Position numbers and translations under genes: made by a program
Assembly (NCBI RefSeq): GCF_907164915.1
Contig: NC_061866.1
Location: forward strand, 23,949,905-24,013,904
Direction: 5' to 3'
DNA length: 64,000 bases
From: Impatiens glandulifera
Lineage: Eukaryota > Streptophyta > Magnoliopsida > Ericales > Balsaminaceae
Shown here: piece after piece, positions 45,251-56,440 of the stretch
How positions within the stretch are numbered: the first letter of the stretch is position 1
Layout of the letters: each line of letters begins with the position of its first letter
Notes under the pieces: generated by a model
Seen by the model: the letters and a program-made list of their open reading frames with translations, nothing else
Database searches by the model: none
Told to the model about the DNA's origin: nothing

Positions 45251-47887
45251 CTATCTCCTTTTCTTGCGCATGAATTTTTCCCGCATGTAGTCAGTCATCA
45301 TTCCCTTGCCCGGATTGCAGGGATCGGCACCAGGTCTGGAGGAGGATCCTTGACCGCCTGAGGTACCGGTGAAAGGTAAAACCGGTGGAGAAACCAATCT
45401 GAGTGGGATCACTTCGAGACCTCGCGTTCTTTTGAGCGGCGGTACAACCTCTTCCTCAAATTCTTCATCATTTGTAAGATCGGGTTGAGTGGAGGCGAAG
45501 TAACCGAGTCAGCAGCGTTGTCCAGTAGCTTTTGAACCGCTGCCCTCTTGGAAGAAGTCGTTCTCTTTCTGGTGACCGGTCCGGTTGATGGAGCAGCCGC
45601 CTTAGATTTCATATGAGCATTGGCGAGCTCTTCGAATGTAAGCTGTTGGTCGATTAGTCGAGCCACATCCTCATTTCGCTGAACCGCTATAGCCGGCGCA
45701 ACATCTTCAACTCTTTGGATATGTTGGGCCAGGTCTGCATCCGCCTATACCGTTTCCTTTTGAATCCGGACTTGCTCGTCCTCGGCATCTTGAATCTTTT
45801 GAGTCGCGATTTCATTCGCTTGTTCAAGCTCTTTGTCGGCTGCCAGCTTTGCCGCTGCCATCTCCGCTAGTTGTTCGGTGGCCGCCTTTAGATCGGCTTC
45901 GGTCTTGGCATGCTTCTCCTCAAGCGTTGCCATTCTTTCAAGTATGGATCCGGCCTGGACGCCGGATTGAGACAGGTCCCTTTTAATAGTTGTCAGCCTT
46001 TGATCTGTTGTTATTAGGTGTAGATTTATTAAACCGACCTGTTGGTTGGTTTGAGCAAGACCGGTCTTCAACTTTTTAGTTCTATTAGTCGTTTCGCCAT
46101 ACAGAAGATCGGTAAAACCGTAGTTTTCCTCAACGACCGTAATCTATTCAACCGCGGCGTCCAGCTTTTCATCGGTGGACTCAATTAGCCGGATGGAACT
46201 TGTCGCGGTTTCCTTTATCTTCTTTTGCCACGGCAAGATGGCGTCATTGACGAATTCCTCGATTTTGTTCTTGACCCTATCCTCGGTTATAGAAGGCACC
46301 GATGCATCGTCGGTTTGGGAGAGTCGTGTCGATCAGTGGGCGGAGTACCCGTTTCGACTTCAATGTTATTGACGGTGGGTTCCGGTGGAGAGGAGATATT
46401 CTCGACCTCGTTCGGATTCGGTCCGCCATCATCCTCATGATGAGATCTAGAGAAGAGTGATGCCTCTTGGTGATCGGGTTCCGCTTCCAACCGTGTCAGC
46501 TCATCGGTCACTTCCCGTTCTTTAACTTTTAGCATATTCAGCACTAAGATCTCGAACGGGATTCCTCCGTCCCAGGGATATTCTTTTCACGAAGAAGTTG
46601 AATATGATCGGTGAGTTCTAACAACCGGGCATGCGGTTCGACCATCTTACCTCTTCAAAGAGCGGTCACCACGCTCTTAGCTTTTGTAAGGTTGAGCACT
46701 TCCGTTTCCATCTCAACCATTTTTTCGTACCTTCGGTCAGCGGGATGTTCCGGTAGCATGTTGGTATAGAGGATTTCCTGCCGGTTCAGAGCCCATTGAA
46801 AATAAACATCCCTCGCAGCGTGAGCGTGAACGTAAAGTTGGTCCATGATTTGGGTGACGAGTTCCTCTCCCATTTGCCGAATGTTTTCATCCACGGTTTC
46901 CGGTTGCCCGGTCGGTCCGGATTCAACATTATCATTTCTGGCCGATTGTTCTTCGACCACCTTCTCCTTCCCTTTTTCTGACCTATCTCCTTTGGTATTG
47001 TGGGTGAGAGACCGGCCCGAGCTACACGCCGAGTTTTCCGTATTGAGGGTGTCGGACTTAGGATTAACCGACCCGGTCGGTTGCTGATCCGCCTTGCTTC
47101 CGGATTTTTTCCCCGCCGGAGCCTTTTTCTTTTTAGGTTGTGACTTTCGTCGACCGATTTTACTGCCGGAGACCTTTGTTCTACCCTGTTTGTCCTCCGG
47201 TCTTATAAAATGAGTGGATCTTATGATCTTGCTGGGAGGAATGAAAGCACCCGGGCCGGTTTCGGCATTGAAGTGGCGCATTAGCTTCCCAAGTGGAACG
47301 ACGTATCCCCACGACCGTTTTGAAGATGGATCCACCATTTCACAAAAGTTAGAGAAAATGACCTTAGCCTAGTTGATTTTAATGTTGTTAACCAAACCGA
47401 CTATCATCTCGATCTTCAACCGTGTGAGGCTATCATAGTTGCCTCCTCTTCCTTGAACCGACTTTGAGAGAATCTCGCAAAGCGGTCTATATTCCGGTTT
47501 GAGGGAGTTTTTCTTACCAGACACCGCTATCGGTTCTTTGGTGTCCGAGACATCGCGGTAAACCGCTTGGAATGTTTCCTCGTCTGTAGGCATCGAGAAG
47601 TCACTCCCTTCTATCGGTAAGCGGAGAACTTCAGCAACCGACTCTTGTGTGAGTTCAAACGGTTTTCCGCCGATTGTTGCGGATATGACTCCATTATTGT
47701 GGACGGCGGTTTGGAAGAATTCGGTGATCGCATCTTGATATAGAATGAATGGTCCGTTCGAAAAGTGTTCAAGACCCGATTCAAAGATTTGAGTTAACAC
47801 TCGATTAGCTTCTGTCGATCCATTTGCTCGAATTTTTTCGAAATCGACTTGGAAGATGTGGGTAAAGAGCACCGAATCGCGACCCAT
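45251..47887 (-). pseudogene. ORF A of element 3, NW domain plus coiled-coil tail, several lesions
   Basis: ATG at 47887 (MGRDSVLFTHIFQVDFEKI) opens the NW domain: GLEHFSNGPFILYQDAITEF, VLRLPIEGSDF, LKPEYRPLCEILSK, GRGGNYDSLTRLKIEM. TAG at 47369-47371 replaces the Trp of the NW motif (INW). The frame goes on (RSWGYVVPLGKLMRHF, then a Lys-rich and acidic tail) to a TGA at 46655. After a shift it resumes at about 46560 and 46071 with coiled-coil segments (ATLEEKHAKTEADLKAATEQ). TAG near 45745 and a frameshift near 45410-45500 follow, and it ends at TAG 45251-45253 after KFMRKKRR. Domain order equals 29898-32486. Confidence 0.75.
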
Positions 47888-47997
47888 TTTGATTTGGAGA
47901 GACCGAAAGATCGAGAGATTGAGAGCTTTGAAGTGATATGAGTGCTAAAGAGAGAAAGCGATTTCGCGGGAGAAAGAAATAAAATGACTGAGGGGTG

Positions 47998-48120
47998 TAT
48001 ATATAGTCGCGGATTGGAATACCAACCGCCGCGAACCGTCACATCAAGAATGGGCGGGAAATTTCCCTACAAAATGTCATTGGGCGGCAAGCGATGGGCG
48101 GGAAACTTTGACCGGGAAAT
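47998..48120 (-). promoter_or_regulatory. Promoter of ORF A, element 3: TATA box and E2F-like cluster
   Basis: TATATATA at 47998-48005, 118 nt from the ATG. Upstream lie GGGCGGGAAATTT (48053), GGGCGGCAAG (48084) and GGGCGGGAAACTTT (48098). The sense-strand form TTTCCCGCCC is an exact match to the E2F consensus TTTSSCGC, occurring twice. From 48121 to 48377 no gene is visible. Confidence 0.55.
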
Positions 48121-48377
48121 TCTTTGAGCGGTTAATTCATTAACCGTTGATTAAGAGGGCGGTGATTTAATGTAGACGGTTATTTATGATGCGGTTATTT
48201 AACCGGTGATTTTAGAGAAGCGGTATTTGATTTTAACCGGTTGAGCATTTAAACTGATATTTTCGAACTTAGTGAATGAAAGTGATCATTTGATTTCTGA
48301 AAAAGGACATAAGAAATTATGTGACGATACAAAGATCGGTTTGAAGTACACAAGAAAGTACGAAAAGAAAAAGAAAA

Positions 48378-49079
48378 TTATGTGACGATCATTTTAGAGA
48401 GTTTGTCATCCACCATTTCCTCGTGGAGGAGATTCGAGAGGTTCACTAGGGTACCTGGTCCAAGATCTGGATTGTAGGTCCGTAGCATCCGGCTTAGGTG
48501 GGGAGCATAGCCGAAACCGTTCTTTGTTTCGACCATGTTTTTCAAGTTATTGAAGATGACCGATGACCAGTTGATGGGGGTATTGCTGGTGATGTAGGTC
48601 ATCATGTCGAAAACTTTCTTAGAATAATTCTGGTTCAAAGATTGGCAGATGATCGATCGGTTGACGATCTCGTGAAGGAGTTGGATGTGAGGGGCGAGGC
48701 GGGTTTTCAAACCGTAGTTCTCCACCGGCACTTCGGTTTCGGAGAACATTTCAGCATAGTCAACTGCTGCACTCCCCACCCGGGATGGGAAATCGGAGAA
48801 CCCTTCAGTGGGCAGATTGAACATTTCCGCGAATTCGCGTTCGGAGAGAAAGATGATATGATTTTTCACGACGGAAGTAATGACGTCCCTGAGCATGGCT
48901 GCATTGTTGAAGAATTCCATCACTTCTGGAATGAACATGGGTCCGGATTGTTCGAGAAAGTTACGAAGGCCGGTGTCGTTGAGAGATTCAAAGAGAATTT
49001 CCCTCACTTCAACATCCTCCATGCTGAGGACGGAGTCGAAATCGATGCATAGATAATTCCTTAGAGTACGGTTTGACAT
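48378..49079 (-). CDS. ORF B of element 3, intact NW-family protein (233 aa)
   Basis: An uninterrupted frame: MSNRTLRNYLCIDFDSV, GLRNFLEQSGPMFIPEVMEF, FLSEREFAEMFNLPTEGF, HIQLLHEIVNRSIICQSLNQ, FDMMTYITSNTPINWSSVIF (INW near residue 176), GFGYAPHLSRML and DLGPGTLVNLSNLL. TATATAAGG begins 84 nt upstream (49155-49163). It is the best-preserved ORF B copy and defines the start and length for 33052-33755 and 538-1299. Function unknown. Confidence 0.8.
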   Translation of the reverse strand: MSNRTLRNYLCIDFDSVLSMEDVEVREILFESLNDTGLRNFLEQSGPMFIPEVMEFFNNAAMLRDVITSVVKNHIIFLSEREFAEMFNLPTEGFSDFPSRVGSAAVDYAEMFSETEVPVENYGLKTRLAPHIQLLHEIVNRSIICQSLNQNYSKKVFDMMTYITSNTPINWSSVIFNNLKNMVETKNGFGYAPHLSRMLRTYNPDLGPGTLVNLSNLLHEEMVDDKLSKMIVT

Positions 49080-49163
49080 TCTTTCAAATCTTGCTAAGAG
49101 AGAGAGAGTTTAAGAAATTTTTTTGGAGGTATGTTGGAATGATAAAGGGAGGTTCCTTATATA

Positions 49164-49490
49164 GATTTGAAATTGAAAAAAAATAGAAGCATTTAATGCT
49201 AATATTCTGTTTTGTCTTATTAATGTTAGGAATATTTATGTTTCCAAAACTCCTTGGGAAGGAGTTACTTTTGACCGGTTGCGGAGATCGAGGTCGAGAA
49301 TCTAGTTGGGAAGTAACTAAGTTTGTGTAATTTCCCATGCAGTTAGAATTCAAAAGGTAGTTTTCATTAATGAAGGAGGAATTACAACAAACCGAAAGAA
49401 ACATAGGTTAAACCGAAAAAGATCATAATTGAGTAGGATGACAATACAACCAGTGCGTACAACAAAATGACCGGTTGTAAGAAGGAGTGA
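49164..49490. other. Spacer between ORF C and ORF B of element 3
   Basis: AT-rich, about 330 bp. Apart from the ORF B TATA box at its left edge I see no signal. A minus-strand frame here (49084-49404) has no family similarity. Confidence 0.5.
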
Positions 49491-50230
49491 CTAATTGCCG
49501 GAATTGAGGTGTCGGTTCTTCCTCTTCAAGGCTTTCTCGAACCGCTCATAGAAAGAGTCGGTGTAGTCCCTAGTTACGACCTGGGCCTGGTTCAACCCTT
49601 GGCCCGGACAGAGCGGAACTCCTAGTTCCATGAGTAGGGAGCTGATCTGGCGAATGAGACCGGTATGGCGAGTGGTGATCATCAAGATCAATACGTCGAA
49701 GAAAACCCTGGACCAATTGACCAGCGTATCAGTTGTGATAGCGGTCATCATATTGAAGACTGTGGCGCAATAGGTGTTGGTCATATCCCTACCTAGGATG
49801 GATCGACCGATGACATCATTGAGAAGCTGGTATTCAGCTCTCAATGATGACCGAGCACTGTGATCACTGACCGGATGGTTCGACTGAGAGAAGTTCAAAA
49901 AAATTTCGGCCTTTAGTTTGGCCGGAACATTCAGATCGGTGAGACCTTGCTTCGGAAGATCGAAGCACCTGGCAAAATCACTTTCCGATAAATCAAACAT
50001 CGTCCTCCAACCCTAGATTGAATAAGGGTGTCAAAGTATGAGGTACCGTGGAAGACGCTGGCGTTATGGAAAAACTACAGGACGGTCTTAGGGAAGATGA
50101 CATGTTTGTCATCAAGAAAGGATTTTAGACCAATGTCTTCAAGAGAATTGATCATTTTTAATATCTCGTAGTGTTCTGTTTCTTGAGTGGAGTTGAAATC
50201 AACTTGAAGAATGTTTTGAAACTGAGACAT
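49491..50230 (-). pseudogene. ORF C of element 3, one stop and one frameshift
   Basis: ATG at 50228-50230 (MSQFQNILQVDFNS) parallels ORF C of element 2. TAG near 50076 (VL*FFHNA, where element 2 has LEFFYHA) and a one-base loss near 50003 (after RVGG) break the N-terminal part. From 50000 to 49491 it is open: FDLSESDFARCFDLPKQGLT, LRAEYQLLNDVIGRSILGRD, FNMMTAITTDTLVNWSRVFF, ELGVPLCPGQGLNQAQVV and a basic tail. TATATAAG at 50291-50298 starts 68 nt before the ATG, as in element 2. Confidence 0.75.
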
Positions 50231-50812
50231 TTTTGTCTTAGTGAGATGAAAAGTTGATACTTGTGGATATTTTGTCTGATGTTTACCTAACTTATATAGT
50301 TGACGGATGATAGTATTATCCAGTGTATATCAGGTGATTTAATCTATTAACCATAGGATAAAACAAATTGCATGAATTAGGTGTGTCTACAGCCTAGGAT
50401 GTGAGTCATAGACCTAGACGGTGAAAGATATCATATCTTCACGTCTTTTGAGGTATGACCATTTTGCTTTGAAAATATATCTTTTCAGAACAGATACATC
50501 TAAAGACAGATAATTGTTCCAATTCTGTTCGGAAGCCAAATAATTTAGAGTATATTATTTCCAAACCGGTCGGTTTTCAGTCATTGGTCCTGATGCGGTT
50601 AATTAGTGTAAGCACTAAGTAACCGGTCGGTTTACTGTGACTGATAGACAAAGCGGTTCTTCAATAAGTACTTTGGTGAATTCGGTTTCCGACAATTTAG
50701 GAAGAACTGCGGATTTTGTCTTTCTAAACCGATTTTCCTTTTGGAAATTAGGGGTTTAAGAAATGAGTTGATTAATGTTGGTTAAACCGAGTATGTTTCT
50801 GAAGTAATAAAA
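50231..50812. other. Spacer between pol and ORF C of element 3
   Basis: About 580 bp with the ORF C TATA box (50291-50298). It aligns in patches with the corresponding spacer of element 2 (35013-35526), for example around GGTCGGTTTACT (50625). No gene seen. Confidence 0.5.
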
Positions 50813-51831
50813 CTAAGCTTCCTGCAGGGGCTTTGTGAAGATATCGGCTACTTGTTGATCCGTTGATACATATTCCAGCCAAATATGCTTCAGCATAACA
50901 TGTTCCCGGATGAAGTGATGCCTTATGTCGATGTGCTTGGTTCTAGAATGTAATACCGGATTGTATGTGATTGCTATGGCACTTGTGTTATCACAGAAAA
51001 TCGGAGACTCTTCGGAGGTGATACCGAAATCCTTTAGTTGTTGTTGGATCCATATGAGTTGTGAACAGCAACTTCCGGCTGCTAGATATTCAGCCTCTGC
51101 GGTTGATGTAGCAACCGATGTTTGCTTTTTGCTGTGCCATGAAACAAGCCGATCACCTAGGAATTGGCATGTTCCGCTGGTACTTTTTCTGTCAACTTTA
51201 CAGCCTGCATAGTCTGCATCCGAGTAACTTGTGAGGTTGAAAGATGAGTCATTTGGGTACCACAGACCGACTTCGGGGATTCCCTTTAGGTATTTCAAGA
51301 TTCGCTTAGCAGCTGCATAGTGAGACTGTTTGGGATTAGCTTGGAATCTTCCACACACTTTGACTACAAATAGTATATCCGGTCTACTTGCTGTCTGGTA
51401 TAAGAGTGAACCGATAATTCCGCGATATGCCGTCAGGTCTACTACTTGACCGTCATCATCCTTGTCCAATTTGATTGATGAGCTAATTGGAGTAGCGGCA
51501 GAGGAACATATATCCATCCCAAATTTCTTTAGAAGTTCCTTTGTGTATTTGGGCTGACTAATGAAGGTTCCTCCTTCGAGTTGCTTAACCTGAAGGCCTA
51601 GGAAGAAGCTTAATTCTCCTATCATACTCATCTCAAATTTGTTAGTCATCAAGGTTGAGAATTTATCACATATCTTAGGATCGGTTGATCCGAAAATGAT
51701 ATCATCCACATATATTTGAACAAGTAAAATATGTCCCTTTTTCTCAAATTTAAATAGGGTTTTATCCACTGAACCTATGGTGAAATCACGATTTAACAGA
51801 AATGCGGTTAGTGTATCATACCAAGCTCTAG
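50813..51831 (-). pseudogene. RT C-terminal part and RNase H of element 3
   Basis: Open for 318 codons: [112 protein letters not shown] and VADIFTKPLQEA followed directly by a stop at 50813. The RT and RNase H acids are present. It is separated from the N-terminal RT only by a frameshift in a poly-A run near 51832-51840. Confidence 0.88.
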
Positions 51832-52787
51832 AGCTTTTTTTTTAAACCGTACAACGCTTTATTTAGACGGTATACATGATTCTGCAGGTCAGCATTTTTG
51901 AAACCGGGTGGTTGTTCAACATATACTTCTTCACGTAGATCACCATTTAAAAATGCACTTTTAACATCCATTTGAAAAACCTTAAAGTTTTTGAAAGCAG
52001 CAAAGGCTAGAAAAATCCTAATGGCTTCAATTCTAGCTACAGGAGCAAATGACTCTTCAAAATCAATGCATTCATCCTGTTTGTATCCTTGTGCCACTAA
52101 TCTAGCTTTGTTCCTCGTAACCAAACCGTCTTCATTGAGTTTATTTCTGAATACCCATCTTGGTCCTATGACCGGTTGATCTTTCGGTCTAGGAACTAGG
52201 TACGAGACTTTGTTACTCTCAAACTGGTTTAATTCTTCTTGCATTCCCAAAATCCAATCCGGATCCGACAATGCTTCATCCACCCTTTTCGGCTCAATCT
52301 GGGATATAAAAGCGTAATTGAAATATTCCTCCAGGATTTGTTGCCTAGTTTGAACGGGTTTTGAAGGGTCACCTATAATAAGCTGAGGAGGATGATTTGT
52401 GTTCCTTTTGAGATTCGGTTCGGGAGTGTCTACCAAATTACCGTTTGTTTGATCAAGACTAGACATATCGGTAGGCTGATCAATAATGTCAGACCGACCA
52501 ATTTCCTCAGTTTGGGCCGAGGTGTCAACTTCCTGCTGTGTGGCAGCTTGATCCGGTTCGGTTTCATCATCACCCATTTGGTCATGGACAAACCGTCTGA
52601 AAACCGGAATGTCATCTTCACTATCAGAATGGATATTATTGTTTTCCAATCTGTTGTGTAGATCAAAGGATGATGCAGTGTTACTTTCAACCGATTCATC
52701 GAATACAACATGAAGAGATTCATCCACGGTTAAAGTTATAGTGTTATATACTCTATATGCTTTACTAACCACTGAGTAGCCTAGCAT
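51828..52787 (-). pseudogene. Integrase C-terminal region and RT N-terminal part of element 3
   Basis: It opens at [15 protein letters not shown], the C-terminal end of integrase, continues through the acidic linker ([14 protein letters not shown]) and [20 protein letters not shown], then RT blocks ([53 protein letters not shown]). It ends [10 protein letters not shown], where a homopolymer change shifts the frame before the RAWYDTL block. Confidence 0.85.
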
Positions 52788-53659
52788 GAAGAGGTTCCTC
52801 TATCACTCCTAATGCTATTTATGCGTGTTGATTTTTTATTTTGCAAACGCTTAAGCAATGTGATTAAATTTGAAGCAGTTTCACGTTTAGATGCCGGAAA
52901 TATTACCCATGTATATCTATAATAATCATCAATAACAACCATGGTGTAGATCATACCACCTAGGCTAGTGACCCTAATCGGTCCAAATAAGTCCATGTGA
53001 AGAAGATCTAGACATCGGTTAGACTAAATGTGTCCTTTACTCTTAAAGGTTGACTTAGTTTGCTTACCCATTTGACATGCTGAACAAACCTTATCCTTGT
53101 TAAATACTATATTAGGAATTCCTTCAACTAGCTTTTTACTGCGGATATAGTTTAAGGTTTTGAGGTTTAGATGATTTAGTCGTCTATGCCATAGCCAAGT
53201 TTGATCGGTTTTAGCTACCATGCAAATAAGATGTTCTACTTCATTTTTCCAGTCTACCTTGTATATGTTTCCTAACCTATTTCCGGTTAGTAGTGTGTTG
53301 CCTTGAGAGTTTTTAACTAAGCATGCATGCTGAAGAAATTCTACAGTCTATCCAGCATCACACATCTAACTAATGCTTAGAAGGTTAAAGTGTAAATTTT
53401 CAACTAGGAGTACATTGTTAATTGTTAAATTACCATGGACAATCTTACCCTTGCCCACAGTTCTACCTCTTGAGTTGTCACCGAACATAATCATTGCACC
53501 GGTTTCTGTTTTAATGTCGGTTAGAAGGTTGTTGTTTCCAGTCATGTGTCTGGATACACCGCTGTCCAGATACCACTCGGAGTTTCCTGGCCGTTTTTTC
53601 ATATCCTGCAAAATATACATATTTACAACTATTTTGTACCCACATTTACTTGGGTCCAT
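52781..53659 (-). pseudogene. Protease, gag-pre-integrase and truncated integrase of element 3
   Basis: Protease motif YLDSGVSRHMTGN, then FGDNSRGRTVGKGKIVHG; a TAG at 53366-53368 and another stop near 53348 follow. The gag-pre-integrase part is WHRRLNHLNLKTLNYI with CSACQMGK, then a TAG near 53022. Integrase begins LLHMDLFGPI and ends at [10 protein letters not shown], where the sequence jumps to MLGYS at 52787. Compared with element 2 about 370 bp are missing, including the Glu of the catalytic triad, so this integrase is dead. Confidence 0.85.
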
Positions 53660-54783
53660 AAGTGATTAGTCCCTTAGGTATCCCGACTTTAATAAGTCGG
53701 ACAACTTTCCCGGTTATGGTTTTGACTAGTTTTCTTGTACTCGGTTTGACATCTTTTTGTTTCCCTAAGAGTGCCTTATTTGGTGGTGGCCTTTGGTTTA
53801 TCCTATGTGATCGTGGATCGGTTTGTTTACCTTTGGGCCGGTTGGCTTTCCTTTTCTCAGGATGAAGCCACTTTTCGGAATTAGTTGGACTTACATAGGT
53901 TATTTCGTCTTCCGGATTTGAGGCACTTTGTTCCTCATCGTCGGCTGAAGAGCTCTTGACAAATATTACAAAGGGAAGATTATCTTTTATGAGCTTCATC
54001 TTGTCGGAACGGTTCCGATTGTTGGATCTGTTGTTTTTGTATCCAAGACCAAACATGCATTTAGGATGTCTCTTGTACCTAGACAACTGGTTCACCATTT
54101 CACTGGATCTTTTCCATGCTGCCTTGGTTTCTAAGATTTCGTCAGGTTGGATACTATTGGTGTTAGGTTCGGACAAGGTTGGTGTTATGGGGTCGGTTCT
54201 AAAGTTGAGTTGGGTTGGTATTTAGGTTAATAGGTTCTTATATTCTATTACCATATCATTTAGTGCATTAAATAACTCATCTTTAGTAAATTCTTCACAG
54301 GGAGAGTCAAATACATGTTCCTCGTTTGCCATGAGACATGTAAGTTCATCATCGATGTCACTGTGAGCCCATAAGCTTCGTCCATCATCGGCTACCAGTG
54401 CTTTCTGAACTTCACTTCCTTCACCGGTTTGTGGATAGTTGTTTCTTTGGTTCTGATCATCCGGTTTCCGGTCATCCCGCCTCGGTTTTCTGCATTCCCA
54501 CCTGAAATGTCCCAAACAATTGCAATTATAACATCTAACATTAGATTTGTCACCGTAGTTATAGTTGTTGTTGTTTGTCGGTTGACTTCTCTTCATGAAT
54601 CTGCGAAACTTCTGTGCAAGCATTGCCATGGCATCTTCGGTGAATTGTTCAGCGGTTCTGATCGGTGCAGGAGCAACCGGTTCTATGGATGTGACTAAGG
54701 CTTTAGTGGAGGTTGAGGCTGATACTTCATCTTCGATCCTAGATCTCATTTCAAACTCATAAGCCTTAAGATCTTCGAACACG
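53646..54783 (-). pseudogene. Gag of element 3, partial
   Basis: Open from the gap edge: VFEDLKAYEFEMRSRIEDEV, MAMLAQKFRRFMKRSQPTNN, zinc knuckle CYNCNCLGHFRWEC, acidic segment, then a TAA at 54222-54224. The same frame continues to GIPKGLITYGPK and TAA at 53646-53648. The final stop sits at the same place as in element 2. The first ~200 residues are in the gap. Confidence 0.85.
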
Positions 54784-55283
54784 NNNNNNNNNNNNNNNNN
54801 NNNNNNNNNNNNNNNNNNNNNNNNNNNNNNNNNNNNNNNNNNNNNNNNNNNNNNNNNNNNNNNNNNNNNNNNNNNNNNNNNNNNNNNNNNNNNNNNNNNN
54901 NNNNNNNNNNNNNNNNNNNNNNNNNNNNNNNNNNNNNNNNNNNNNNNNNNNNNNNNNNNNNNNNNNNNNNNNNNNNNNNNNNNNNNNNNNNNNNNNNNNN
55001 NNNNNNNNNNNNNNNNNNNNNNNNNNNNNNNNNNNNNNNNNNNNNNNNNNNNNNNNNNNNNNNNNNNNNNNNNNNNNNNNNNNNNNNNNNNNNNNNNNNN
55101 NNNNNNNNNNNNNNNNNNNNNNNNNNNNNNNNNNNNNNNNNNNNNNNNNNNNNNNNNNNNNNNNNNNNNNNNNNNNNNNNNNNNNNNNNNNNNNNNNNNN
55201 NNNNNNNNNNNNNNNNNNNNNNNNNNNNNNNNNNNNNNNNNNNNNNNNNNNNNNNNNNNNNNNNNNNNNNNNNNNNNNNNNNN
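54784..55283. other. Assembly gap (500 N)
   Basis: Exactly 500 N, probably a placeholder length. Left of it element 3 stops inside gag; right of it element 4 begins between integrase and RT. At least the 5' LTR of element 3 and the RT/RNase H, 3' region and 3' LTR of element 4 must be missing, so the true distance is probably several kilobases. Confidence 0.9.
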
Positions 55284-55689
55284 TTTAACTCCTTCTGCAT
55301 AGTGTTGATCAAATCTAGATCAACCACTGCTTCACCAATTTTCTTGGGTTCAATCTGAGAAATAAAGGTAGAATTGGCCATTTCATCCATCAATTGACGT
55401 CTTTTCCTTCGAGGAGAGAAAGGATTTCCGATGATCAATTCTGGTGGATGATTCTTGTTCCATCTGAAGTTGGATCCAAAGGGATTAATCATCTAACCAT
55501 GTGACTCCGCGACGTCCGAACTCTCAACAGTTTGTTGAACAGGAGTTCGTACGTCTAGTTGGATTTCAACCGGATCAGTCATAGGATCAGACAATGACAT
55601 CCGTTTATCAAGAGCTTCTTCCTCACTTACAGACTCAAGACTCGTCGCTTCTAATCTGTTAGCAAGGTCGATGGGATCGATGGAGTTAC

Positions 55690-56440
55690 TCTCAACAGGC
55701 TCATCAAAGATAACATGAAGTTATTCCTCAATAGTTTGAGTTCTGTTATTAAATACTCTGTAAGCCTTGCTTACTGAGGAATAACCCACCATGAATCTAG
55801 CATCTACTTTAGTATCAAAAACGGTCAAATAAACCTTTCCATTGTTATGAATAAAACATTTACACCCGAATACTTTGAAGTTTGAAACTGTGGGAATTCT
55901 CCCGTAATACAGTTCATAGGGAGTTTTATCAAAACGTTTGTTAATTATTGTCCGATTTTGTGTGTAGCAAGTTATGTTTATGTCTTCTGCCCAGAACCTC
56001 TGAGGTACATCTGATTCAGCTAGCATTGATCTTGTTGCTTCCTTCAAAGTCCTCACTCTTCTCTTAGCCATGCTATTTTGTTGTGGAGTTCTGGCACTAG
56101 ACAACTTGTGCCTAATCCCAGACTCCTTGATATAAGAGGAAAGGTATCTATTTGTGAACTCAGTTCCCTGATAACTTCTAATGCAAACAATATTCAAAGA
56201 TTTCTGATTCTGAATTCTTTTAAATATTCTAATCAAATTTTCAGCAGTTTAATCCTTTGATGGTAAAAATGCTACTCAGGTAAATCTTGAAAAGTCATCA
56301 ATAACAGTTATGGCGAATCTCATTCCTCCTAAGATCTTTACAGAAATTGGACCAAACAGATCCATGTGTAACAGTTCTAAGAAGCGGCTAGATTGAGATT
56401 TCCTTTTACTTTTGAACGATGATCTGCCATGTTTCCTAAC
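55690..56440 (-). pseudogene. Integrase of element 4
   Basis: Copia integrase blocks in order: MDLFGPISVKI, IDDFSRFT followed by a TGA, SYQGTEFTN (a changed SDQG/SDRG motif), SSARTPQQNSMAKRRVRTLK (E of the triad shifted to RRVRTLKE), FWAEDINITCYTQNR, KTPYELYYG, FGCKCFIHNNGKVYLTVFDT and GYSSVSKAYRVFNN. Further stops at about 56250 and 55720. The stretch to 55284 is the linker with HPPELIIG and [10 protein letters not shown]. Confidence 0.8.

Larger units (their letters stand above)
43801..54783 (-). mobile_element. Copia element 3, related to element 2, 5' end lost in the gap
   Basis: Minus-strand element with the same layout as element 2: gag, protease, integrase, RT/RNase H, ORF C, ORF B, ORF A, polypurine tract and 3' LTR (43801-44943). 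The 5' LTR, primer site and gag start are missing because an N run begins at 54784. Pol is damaged by an integrase deletion (at 52788) and an RT frameshift (near 51832). Its LTR is shorter (1143 bp) and clearly diverged from element 2's, so it belongs to a related subfamily, not a recent duplicate. Confidence 0.9.

Noticed and set aside
49084..49404. 106-codon minus-strand frame between ORF C and ORF B of element 3
   Set aside because: No similarity to the NW family or to other proteins; overlaps the ORF B promoter.
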